Source: Bradyrhizobium elkanii WSM2783 (lineage in GTDB: Bacteria > Pseudomonadota > Alphaproteobacteria > Rhizobiales > Xanthobacteraceae). Taken from it: a DNA stretch of 64,000 nucleotides. The notes under the pieces are model-generated. The model had not been told where the DNA came from, made no database searches, and saw only the letters and a program-made list of their open reading frames with translations. Positions 43,217 to 50,545 of the stretch are shown piece after piece; positions within the stretch are counted from its first letter, which is position 1; every line of letters begins with the position of its first letter. The stretch lies in NCBI RefSeq assembly GCF_000472865.1, contig NZ_AXAP01000016.1, positions 23,084 through 87,083 of the forward strand. Reading direction: 5' to 3'. The position numbers were made by a program, and so were the translations under genes.

Positions 43217-43250
43217 AAAGCCCGGCCAAGCGGCCGGGCTTTTTGTTTTT
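43217..43250 (+). terminator. Rho-independent terminator of carD
   Basis: AAAAGCCCGGCC-AAGC-GGCCGGGCTTTTTGTTTTT: an 8-bp GC stem extended by A/T pairs and followed by a T-run, 25 bp after the stop codon. Confidence 0.92.
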
Positions 43251-43259
43251 GCGTCCTTG

Positions 43260-44702
43260 TCAGGCGGCCGGTCGCTGCGCGGCGGCCGGAAGAACATTCT
43301 GATTTAGCCTGAACAGGTTGCCGGGATCGTACTGGGCCTTGAGCGCCGCGAGACGAGCGTAGTTCGGGCCGTAGGCGCCGGACACGCGATCGCTCTCATC
43401 CTCCGGCATGAAGTTGACGTAGACGCCGCCGGTTGCGTACGGCGCAGTCTCAGCAAACAGCCTGCGCGCCCAGCTAATCGAGCGTTGCTCGTCGCCGCGG
43501 TCACGCCACCGCGTATGGACGTTCATGACAAATCTGGCGTCGCGGTGGGGGAACGCCGTCGCGTCGACAGCCACGCGGCTGGTGGCGCCGCCAAGCTGAC
43601 CAATGAAAATTTCGCTCTCACCGGTCGGCAAGCTCTTCGTATGGCTTACGAGGGTGTCGAGCAGGCCGTCGCCGAGCTCGGCGAAATTGTGCGACTTCCA
43701 GTAATTGTAGGCTCCGGGCGTGAGCAACGGGTCGAACGCGCTCTGCCAGCTCGCGAAAGGCTGCATGCCGATCACGTCGGCGACCGGCTCCCCGAGCGCG
43801 CGCAACGGTTCCAGGGCGCGGTTACCCTCGTCCTCGCCACCCGTGTAGCAGACGGCGAACGCGACGATTTCCTTGCCGTGCATTTCGACAGGCAAGAATG
43901 GCAGCGGCGGCGCCTGCCGGAGCACCACCCAGATCGTGAGTTCGTCCGGCACTTTGGCGGCGATGTCGCGATAGCCCGCAAGAAGTTCGTTCGCCCGAGC
44001 GAAGGGATGGATGATGAGTCCAGAGAGCACCATTGGGCCGACCGGATGCAGGCGAAACTCGAACGAGCTCACGACGCCGAAATTGGCGCCGCCTCCGCGC
44101 AGCGCCCAGAGCAGGTCAGCGTCCTCGGCCTCGCTCGCTCGCACGAGTCCGCCATTGGCCGTCACCACGTCGGCCGAGATGAGGTTATCAGCGGCAAGCC
44201 CCAATTTGCGGCTGAGCCAGCCGAAGCCGCCGCCCAGCGTCAATCCCGCAACGCCAGTCGTCGAGTTGATGCCGAGGGGGGTGGCAAGGCCGAAAGCCTG
44301 CGCCTCCTTGTCGAATTCGCCAAGCGTTGCGCCCGGCTCCACGCGCGCGGTGCGGTTACGCGGATCGATCCGCACCGAACGCATCAGCGAAAGATCGATC
44401 AGCAGCCCGCCTTCACAAACAGCACTGCCCGCGATGTTGTGGCCGCCGCCACGCACGGCGAGCAAGAGTCCGTGGTCGCGCGCAAACCCCACGGCGCGCA
44501 TGATGTCTGCAGCTCCTTTGCAGCGTACGACCGCGCCCGGGTGGCGGTCGATCATCGCATTCCAGATTGTGCGTGCCTCGTCATAGCCCGGCTCGTTGGG
44601 CAGGCAGACATCGCCCCGCAATGTTTGCCGAAAGGCATCGATCGCATCGCTTGCAAACGTAATCGCCCCGCCCTGCAGCGAGGCCAGCCGCATCTCCGTC
44701 AT
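43260..44702 (-). CDS. FAD-linked oxidoreductase (berberine bridge enzyme type)
   Basis: 480 residues from MTEMRLASL; a GGAGGAG ribosome binding site 7 bases upstream decides the start. PCMH-type FAD domain with the flavin-linking His in VRGGGHNIAG, then VEPGATLGEFDKEAQAFGLATPLG and GVAGLTLGGGFGWLSRKLGL. The C-terminal NYYGxN-like BBE motif is GAYGPNYARLAALKAQYDPGNLFRLNQN. A Cys for the second covalent flavin bond is not visible at the usual place. Such enzymes oxidise sugars or alkaloid-like alcohols. No signal peptide. A dyad at 44833 lies upstream. Confidence 0.9.
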   Translation of the reverse strand: MTEMRLASLQGGAITFASDAIDAFRQTLRGDVCLPNEPGYDEARTIWNAMIDRHPGAVVRCKGAADIMRAVGFARDHGLLLAVRGGGHNIAGSAVCEGGLLIDLSLMRSVRIDPRNRTARVEPGATLGEFDKEAQAFGLATPLGINSTTGVAGLTLGGGFGWLSRKLGLAADNLISADVVTANGGLVRASEAEDADLLWALRGGGANFGVVSSFEFRLHPVGPMVLSGLIIHPFARANELLAGYRDIAAKVPDELTIWVVLRQAPPLPFLPVEMHGKEIVAFAVCYTGGEDEGNRALEPLRALGEPVADVIGMQPFASWQSAFDPLLTPGAYNYWKSHNFAELGDGLLDTLVSHTKSLPTGESEIFIGQLGGATSRVAVDATAFPHRDARFVMNVHTRWRDRGDEQRSISWARRLFAETAPYATGGVYVNFMPEDESDRVSGAYGPNYARLAALKAQYDPGNLFRLNQNVLPAAAQRPAA

Positions 44703-44832
44703 GGCATCTCCTCCGTAACTAGCGGTGACTGTTTTTCGGGCCAGCATTTTCTGGCCGAGATCAATAAAGAGGCGGGCGCCGTCGATGGCTGTCATTCACA
44801 GCCGAGGTAGCGCAAAAAAAGTCTTTTGCCGT

Positions 44833-44852
44833 CCGTTCGATATAGCGAACGG
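44833..44852. promoter_or_regulatory. Inverted repeat upstream of the FAD oxidoreductase gene
   Basis: CCGTTCG-ATATAG-CGAACGG, perfect 7-bp arms around 6 bases, about 130 bp upstream of the start at 44702 on the minus strand. The TATA-like centre could be the -10 of that gene. The shape suits a TetR- or MarR-type operator. No regulator gene is adjacent. Confidence 0.5.
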
Positions 44853-44940
44853 AGAATTTCCGCCTGGACGTTAGTCCAACCCGATCAATGAATGGTTCAA
44901 CGACGGAATGTGGACGGGCTTTTTAGCGGATGTCGAAGGT

Positions 44941-44972
44941 GGAGATGCTGAAGGGCCGAGCCCGCGTCAAGC
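44941..44972 (+). pseudogene. 32-bp fragment nearly identical to part of carD
   Basis: These 32 bases match carD at 42804-42835 with two mismatches (T for C at position 6, A for T at position 19). Similarity ends sharply on both sides. It lies in a 632-bp gap (44703-45334) that contains no gene I can support. It may be the relic of a partial duplication. Confidence 0.5.
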
Positions 44973-45334
44973 AAGCTGCGCCGTCGCAACGAGCAGCAAT
45001 CGCTTGGCCTCAACCAGCTTCATTGTGCCCTCTTCTCTATCGATAACGGGGTCAGCTTTTTCCCGATGTCCACGCCTGCGTTCTGCGACAGGGATGCCGA
45101 GTGATCCTGAAGCTGCCGCAGAAACACGGCGGCGATGGCACAAAGCGCATAATTCGAAGTGTCAGAGTGGCTGCCACTTATTCCCGAAACAAAATCCGAG
45201 TGTTGCCGTACTAGCACAAGTTTCGCGGGTGAAATGATCTATGCTCGCGGGTGGAATTGGAATGCAGACTTTAATCGCCGCAACAAGTCCATCGGCCGTC
45301 CGATCCTTAGGCGACGCCGAAGAGGGGGAACGAT

Positions 45335-46090
45335 ATGAAGAAATTTTTGCTGGGCACTGTTGGTTTGATTGCACTCGGCGCGACCGCGCCGGCGCTGGCC
45401 GCTGATATGGCGGTCAAGGCGCCGCCACCGCCGCCGCTTCCGCCGGTCTACAATTGGACCGGCTTCTACGTCGGCGCCAATGGCGGCTGGGGCCAGAGCC
45501 GCAATTGCTGGGATTTTATCGACGCTTTCGGTGGAGTGTTCAGTGACGGTTGTCGCGAGCGGTCCGGAGGTCTGGTCGGCGGTCAGATCGGGTATCGCTG
45601 GCAGTTTGGCGGCGGCTGGGTGGCCGGCCTGGAAGCCCAGGGGGATTGGGCCGATCTCCAGAACACGCGCGCCAGCCTCATCGATCCATTTTTCTCGACG
45701 CGCGTGAAAACCGACGGCATAGGCCTTTTCACCGGCCAGATCGGCTATGCCTGGAACACGTCGCTGCTGTACTTCAAGGGTGGCGCAGCGGTGACGAGCA
45801 ACAGCTTCAGCGTTCTCGATACGCTTACAGGCAGTAGTCTGGCCTCGTTCAGTTCGACCCGCTGGGGCGGTAGCGTGGGTGTCGGATACGAGTACGGCTT
45901 CGCACCGAACTGGTCGGTCGGTGTCGAGTACGACCACCTGTTCATGGGCAATGCGAACAATTCGTTCTCGGTGGTCAATCCCATCGTTGCCGGTGCGCTC
46001 AATCGGATCAGCCAGGACGTGGACATGGTCACGGTGCGCGTGAACTATCACTTCAACTGGGGCGGTTATGCCTCGCCTGCCCCTTACTGA
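45335..46090 (+). CDS. Outer-membrane beta-barrel protein (Omp25/31 family)
   Basis: 251 residues with a signal peptide cut after TAPALA. Typical rhizobial small porin-like barrel: ADMAVKAPPPPPLPPVYNWTGFYVGANGGWG at the N-terminus, eight alternating strands (for example WVAGLEAQGDWADL, GIGLFTGQIGYAWNTSLLYFKGG, WGGSVGVGYEYGFAPNWSVGVEYDHLF) and a final aromatic strand VRVNYHFNW. There are two Cys in the first long loop (CWDF and DGCRE) that may form a disulfide. A strong terminator follows. Structural outer-membrane role most likely. Confidence 0.92.
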   Translation: MKKFLLGTVGLIALGATAPALAADMAVKAPPPPPLPPVYNWTGFYVGANGGWGQSRNCWDFIDAFGGVFSDGCRERSGGLVGGQIGYRWQFGGGWVAGLEAQGDWADLQNTRASLIDPFFSTRVKTDGIGLFTGQIGYAWNTSLLYFKGGAAVTSNSFSVLDTLTGSSLASFSSTRWGGSVGVGYEYGFAPNWSVGVEYDHLFMGNANNSFSVVNPIVAGALNRISQDVDMVTVRVNYHFNWGGYASPAPY

Positions 46091-46116
46091 TCGACTGTCA
46101 ATCTCCAGCAAACTTC

Positions 46117-46144
46117 AAGCCCCGGCATCGTCCGGGGCTTTTTG
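46117..46144 (+). terminator. Rho-independent terminator of the outer-membrane protein gene
   Basis: AGCCCCGG-CATCGT-CCGGGGCT followed by TTTTTG, beginning 28 bp after the stop codon. Stem of 8 bp. Confidence 0.9.
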
Positions 46145-46195
46145 TTGAGCGGGCCCGATCCTCCTGGCCTGCGGCAATCGGTCATTCGTGCTGTC

Positions 46196-46300
46196 CTAGA
46201 GCGTGATGACTTCTCTTCGACTCGTCATCCCGCTCTAGCCCTTTGTTTGAGCATGATCTTTTCGGAAAACCGGTGTCCACTTTTCCGGATCATGCTCTAG
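46196..46300. repeat. Paired palindromic repeats (CTAGAGC and GAGCATGATC types)
   Basis: CTAGAGCGTGATGAC (from 46196) is mirrored by GTCATCCCGCTCTAG (to 46238). A second element follows, GAGCATGATCTTTTCGG (from 46249), mirrored by CCGGATCATGCTCTAG (to 46300). The remainder of the 46091-46651 gap holds a terminator before and an FNR/FixK box after, but no gene with a start codon. Confidence 0.8.
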
Positions 46301-46564
46301 TGATCACGTTTGTTCGCGCAATTCCATTGCACATCCGTCAACGTCGCTTCTGCTTTCTTGGGCGCTTGCGGCCTCCTCCCGGAGGATTGCTGTCGCCGGC
46401 TTCGTCTTGTCGGTTGCAACGCCGGCGCAGGCGTTGAGGCCCGGTCACATTCACTCCGCAAGAGGCGGCGCTAACCAGCCCCTTAAGCCCACATAGAGCG
46501 TCGCCGTCCTTGACACGTTTGCTTCAGCCGACTGCGAGCGGGAATTGTGCTCGCTCGCCCTGCC

Positions 46565-46578
46565 TTGACCTAAGTCAA
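46565..46578 (+). promoter_or_regulatory. FNR/FixK-type box (TTGACCTAAGTCAA)
   Basis: A 14-bp dyad TTGAC-CTAA-GTCAA that matches the core TTGA-N6-TCAA exactly and is symmetric over 5-bp arms. Its centre is 80 bp before GTG 46652. A regulator bound at -41.5 would put the transcript start near 46613, leaving a leader of about 40 nt. Points to induction at low oxygen. Confidence 0.6.
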
Positions 46579-46651
46579 TGTCAGCCGGATGACCGATCAT
46601 TGAATCAGGAGCAAGAGCCATTCCGTTGCGCTTCTGATTGGGGAGAGATGA

Positions 46652-47311
46652 GTGATCAGGACGCTACTCACACTCTCGGCCATTTTCCTGTCGGCGGATT
46701 GCGCGAGCATGGAGATTTCGCGCGTGGCGGGTTGCTCCGGAGATGTCCTGAGGCTGCGGGGCGATATCGAAGAGGGCGACTACATACGATTTAGATCTCA
46801 TTTCAGTGCCCAGCGGCGAGTTCTCGGCGTCGATCTCAGCTCGAAAGGTGGAAAACTCGATGAAGGATTCCAGATCGCAATCTTCACGCGTCAGAAGCGG
46901 TTGACGACGTACGTTTCGGGAGAGTGCGATTCGGCATGTGCGTTCATTTTCTTGGCGAGCCGGAAGCGCTACGTATCGGAGAGCGCAACGATCGGAGTTC
47001 ACTCGGTTTCAAACGGCCACGGCGGAGAAGATGTCAAAACGATCCGCGATACCATTTACCTGGCCAGGTTGTCGGCGAAACTCGGCATTCCGCTCTCAAC
47101 GATTGGAAGAATGGTGACGACGCCCGCAGGAAAGATCTCTTTTCTGAATGAGGACGACCTGTTGACGCTGAAGGCGATCGTTCGCGATCCTTTTGAGGGC
47201 ATCGTGGGAGAAAAGAATTCGCCAGAAAACTGCAGCACCAATCAAACAAAAGCAGCTTCGAACCTGAAACAATCGGCTCCGAAAGCAGCCAGCCATTCGA
47301 CAACGGATTAG
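46652..47311 (+). CDS. Secreted ClpP-fold protein (COG3904-like)
   Basis: 219 residues from GTG 46652 (GGGGAGAG 5-12 bases upstream). The first 18 residues (MIRTLLTLSAIFLSADCA) look like an export signal with a possible lipobox-like SADC. The middle resembles the ClpP/crotonase-like proteins of COG3904: VDLSSKGGKLDEGFQIAIF, then YVSGECDSACAFIFLASRKRYV with the candidate Ser in CDSAC, then IGVHSV with a His. The last 40 residues are polar (Lys/Ser/Thr). May be a protease-like scaffold; the catalytic set is not proved. TAXI gene follows after 114 bp. Confidence 0.75.
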   Translation: MIRTLLTLSAIFLSADCASMEISRVAGCSGDVLRLRGDIEEGDYIRFRSHFSAQRRVLGVDLSSKGGKLDEGFQIAIFTRQKRLTTYVSGECDSACAFIFLASRKRYVSESATIGVHSVSNGHGGEDVKTIRDTIYLARLSAKLGIPLSTIGRMVTTPAGKISFLNEDDLLTLKAIVRDPFEGIVGEKNSPENCSTNQTKAASNLKQSAPKAASHSTTD

Positions 47312-47425
47312 CGGAGGTGGGTTACACAGAACAGTCGTAGTGGCGGTGTCCTTAATGACTTGGTTTTCGAGGTTCGCGCAGGGGGAGAGGCAGGTTCGGC
47401 CGATGATCATTTGTCGAGAATAGGC

Positions 47426-48760
47426 ATGGACGCAATCAAGCTGCCGATCTGGTTGCGCGTCGCTATGGTGGCCGGGCTGGTTGCCCTGGCCGCGGGGGCA
47501 AGTCTATTCGCGTATCGCTGGTATGTCCGGCCGGTCACGCTGTCGATCGCGGTCGGATCCTTGGACGGCGAGGCGCCAAGAGTCGTATCCGCGCTGGCGA
47601 GTCGCCTCACCGAGGTGAACGCGCCGGTCCGGCTCAAGGTGGTTGAAACCACTGGCGCAGTCGAGTCCGCCAACGAGTTTGCCGCGGGCAAGACCGATCT
47701 GGCGGTGGTCCGCGGCGACGTCGGCGACCTGTCGCAGGCGCAAGCAATCGTCGTCCTCGCTCAAGCGGTGGTGTTGCTGGTCGCGCCACCGGGATCGTCG
47801 ATCACGGACATGAGCGGCCTCAAGCGCGTCACTGTGGGGGTGGTTGGAGGCGAGACCAATCAGAAGATCGTCAGCGCGCTGACCAAGGAATACGCCCTTG
47901 ATCGCGCCAATGTCGTGTTCAAGAACCTTGCGCCGGCCGACACGCGCCGGGCGGTCGATAGCAAGGAGGTGCGCGTCGTCCTTTTCGTGATGCCCATGAC
48001 CGAGAAGTATTTGTCGCTGGTGCGGGGACTCTTCTCCCAGAGCGGGAAAGCCGCCCCGGTCCTGATCCCGATCGATGCTGCGGGAGCCATAGCCGAGAAG
48101 GAGCGCGCGTACGAGAGCTTCGACATCCCCAAGGGTACGTTGCGAGGCTCTCCTCCGATCCCGGCAGATGATGTCACGACGCTGAAAGTTTCGTTCTACC
48201 TGGTTGCCAAGAAGTCGCTTGATAACGATCTGGTTGCTGATTTCACGCAAGCCTTTACGAGCGCGCGCCGAGACCTGTCCGGCGAACTGCCGATCCTGGC
48301 GCAGATGAAGGCGCCCGACACCGACCCCGGCGCCTATCTTCCGGTTCATCCAGGCGCCGCGGAGTTCTACAACGGCACCCAGCAAAGCTTCCTGGACAAG
48401 TGGAGCAACGCGATTTTTCTCACGCCAATGGCGTTGGGCGCGCTTGCCTCAATATTGGCAGCGGCCTGGAAATTTCTCAGATCCGGCGAACTCGAGACCA
48501 AAGAAGCTGCGCTGGATTCGCTATACGCGCTGGGACAAAGGATCAGAAAGGCTGAAACGGAATCGGAGCTGTTCGAGATTGAAAATCAAATCGACGAAGT
48601 TTTGCGTGCGCAGCGTGCCAGAGCGGGGACCGACGACGAAGGCGCCCTTGATGCCGCTACGCTCAATGTCGCCGCCCATCGGCTTGAGAATCTCATCCAT
48701 GATCGAAAGGCAGTGCTAGCCATAGCAGGCCAACAGACCAAGTTGAGAACCACGTCGTGA
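47426..48760 (+). CDS. Membrane-tethered TAXI-family binding protein
   Basis: 444 residues from MDAIKLPIWLRV. One N-terminal transmembrane segment (about 11-30, VAMVAGLVALAAGASLFAY), then a TAXI/NMT1-like solute-binding fold from LSIAVGSLDGEAPRVVSALA to YLPVHPGAAEFY. A second hydrophobic segment (about 338-358, NAIFLTPMALGALASILAAAW) is followed by an 85-residue charged helical tail in the cytosol. Usual TAXI proteins are soluble, about 320 residues, and work with TRAP permeases; none is near. The tail suggests signalling instead. The FNR/FixK box upstream of the preceding gene may cover both. Confidence 0.8.
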   Translation: MDAIKLPIWLRVAMVAGLVALAAGASLFAYRWYVRPVTLSIAVGSLDGEAPRVVSALASRLTEVNAPVRLKVVETTGAVESANEFAAGKTDLAVVRGDVGDLSQAQAIVVLAQAVVLLVAPPGSSITDMSGLKRVTVGVVGGETNQKIVSALTKEYALDRANVVFKNLAPADTRRAVDSKEVRVVLFVMPMTEKYLSLVRGLFSQSGKAAPVLIPIDAAGAIAEKERAYESFDIPKGTLRGSPPIPADDVTTLKVSFYLVAKKSLDNDLVADFTQAFTSARRDLSGELPILAQMKAPDTDPGAYLPVHPGAAEFYNGTQQSFLDKWSNAIFLTPMALGALASILAAAWKFLRSGELETKEAALDSLYALGQRIRKAETESELFEIENQIDEVLRAQRARAGTDDEGALDAATLNVAAHRLENLIHDRKAVLAIAGQQTKLRTTS

Positions 48761-48811
48761 GGCTATTAGCAATCGCGCCTGAGTTCGTCGCCATGGATTG
48801 CGTGCGTGTCT

Positions 48812-50149
48812 TCAGCTCCTCATGAAACCTTCGCACTCGGCTTCCGCCCATCCGAGGGTCCTCTCCATTGCTTCACCCTGCGAGTGGCGCAGGCACATCT
48901 TGGTCAGCGTCGCTTGCGAGTAGATCTGCTGCGCGACTTTGGGCGGTGCTGGCGAGGCCGCAACTGACAGCTTCTGATGGTTATAGGGGTTCGGATAGTG
49001 ATAGAGCGTGCCCTTTGGCGGCTCCGCTTCCGCCCAAACCTCCAGTGTCGTGAGGTTCTGGTAGGCCGGCAGATCATAGCCGCCGCTGGCGACCACCAGC
49101 TTCTCAATCGATGACGGCTGCGAGAGATGCGCAAGCAGGCTCTTGGCCGCCGCCTTGTTCCTGGAGAATTGCCAGATGGCCCAGAAGAAGGGCACGTAGG
49201 GCGCGAAGCGACCTCTTGGGCCGGCCGGAAAGCCGTGGGTCCAGCATTGCTGGGCAACTTGCGGAGCGTCGCGCTTGGCGACTGCCCAGGCGCTCGGCGG
49301 GTTCATGATCAGCGCGCCCCTGCCGGAAATCAGCCATTTGTTGTTGGAGGCATCGTCCCATGCCGCGACGTCTGATGGCAGGAAGGCGATCAGCTTCTTG
49401 TAGAAATCCAGCGCCTGCCGGACGGCGTCGGTCCTGACAGTCAGGTTGCCTTTGGCGTCGACGAGTTCTGCGCCGAACGACTGGAAGATCGCGCCGGCGG
49501 TATCAGTGCTGTCAGCGGTCTCGCCGACACCGATGCCGAAGGGGAAGCCGCCTTTCTGGCAGGCCTCGGCAGCCCTAAGGAACGTATCCATGGTCCAGTT
49601 GTCCGCTTTCGGCGGGCTGCCGGCCGGATACATCTCCTGCACATCGATATCAGCGTATTTCTTCATCAGATCGATACGCGAGCAGGGACCCTTGATCTGG
49701 CTGCCGACGCACGAGGGAACGGCGAGCCACTTGCCGCCTGCCTGGCCGAGGTATTCGACTGTGTAGTTGACCGCGCCGTTCTGCTGGATGATCGGCGCCA
49801 TGATGTCGTTGACGGGCTCGAGCAGTTCGGCATTCGCATGCGGCAACCATGTGGCCATGACCAGGATATCGTGGCCGGATTTGGCTTGCGCTTCGGCGGA
49901 GACGGTCAGGAGGATCTTGTTGCCCTGGCTGGTGATGTAGTCGATCTGAGCCTCGACCTTTTCCTTCGCAGCCCATTCATTGACGAGATCGGTCAAGGTC
50001 TTGTTGGCGCCCGGCACCCAGTGGTCCCAAAAACCCATCGACAGTTTGCCGGCGGCGTAAGCGCCGCGCACATATGGCGCCGTGATCAGCGCTGCGGACG
50101 ACATGGCAGTCGCACTTACAAATTGTCGTCGCGAAAGCTTTCGTGACAT
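48812..50149 (-). CDS. Tat-exported extracellular solute-binding protein (ABC sugar type)
   Basis: 445 residues from MSRKLSRRQFVSATAMSS; GGAGGG lies 6-11 bases upstream, and the alternative ATG 7 codons upstream is worse. LSRRQFV is a twin-arginine motif, so the protein is exported folded. The body is a family 1 binding protein: MGFWDHWVPGANKTLTDLVNEWAAKEKVEAQIDYI and a C-terminal NPYNHQKLSVAASPAPP. It ends with an odd Cys (LTKMCLRH and EAECEGFMRS). No permease or ATPase genes adjoin. Ligand unknown. Confidence 0.88.
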   Translation of the reverse strand: MSRKLSRRQFVSATAMSSAALITAPYVRGAYAAGKLSMGFWDHWVPGANKTLTDLVNEWAAKEKVEAQIDYITSQGNKILLTVSAEAQAKSGHDILVMATWLPHANAELLEPVNDIMAPIIQQNGAVNYTVEYLGQAGGKWLAVPSCVGSQIKGPCSRIDLMKKYADIDVQEMYPAGSPPKADNWTMDTFLRAAEACQKGGFPFGIGVGETADSTDTAGAIFQSFGAELVDAKGNLTVRTDAVRQALDFYKKLIAFLPSDVAAWDDASNNKWLISGRGALIMNPPSAWAVAKRDAPQVAQQCWTHGFPAGPRGRFAPYVPFFWAIWQFSRNKAAAKSLLAHLSQPSSIEKLVVASGGYDLPAYQNLTTLEVWAEAEPPKGTLYHYPNPYNHQKLSVAASPAPPKVAQQIYSQATLTKMCLRHSQGEAMERTLGWAEAECEGFMRS

Positions 50150-50545
50150 TGTTCCCTCCATGATGGCCAATTGGTGTTTTGTTTTTCGTGGGCTTCGGCG
50201 CAGTGCGCGGAAAAGCGAGCGCGCAAGCCTATGGTGACTTGCTTCGCGTGAGATTGAGTAGAATTGATTGATCGAAACACTGCATCGCTAAACGACTCGC
50301 GGCAGCAGCGCATTATTGTATGAAATTCAATGCCTAAAGTTGTATTGGAGCAAGCGGTATAATCCGACAGCCACCCTGTCCCAACGTTTCTATCCGTCAT
50401 CGGATCGCTTCAGAACCAAGAAGCGAAAGACTCATTGCTCCGATTGGGCTGCGCCGCGGTCTGTCTGGTCGCGATGGAGGAACGGTCGCTCGCCGGCCAG
50501 TCGAGATAACGAGGGCGCCTTGCCATGGCGGCGGCGCCCGGGCCA
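50150..50545. other. Intergenic region without a supported gene
   Basis: AT-richer than its surroundings and without a clear repeat. TATAAT occurs at 50358-50363 on the plus strand but without a -35 at a proper distance and with no plus-strand gene downstream. It should hold the promoter of the solute-binding gene at 50149. Confidence 0.6.

Noticed and set aside
44908..45237. Frame of 109 codons in the gap before the outer-membrane protein gene
   Set aside because: No start signal, Ser/Arg-rich composition and an overlap with the carD fragment argue against a gene.
46340..46497. Signal-peptide-like text (AVAGFVLSVATPAQA) in the gap before the ClpP-fold gene
   Set aside because: The frame has no ATG, GTG or TTG at a workable place and no ribosome binding site, so a coding call is not supportable; a decayed gene is possible.
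50358..50363. TATAAT box on the plus strand
   Set aside because: No -35 at 16-18 bp and no plus-strand gene downstream.
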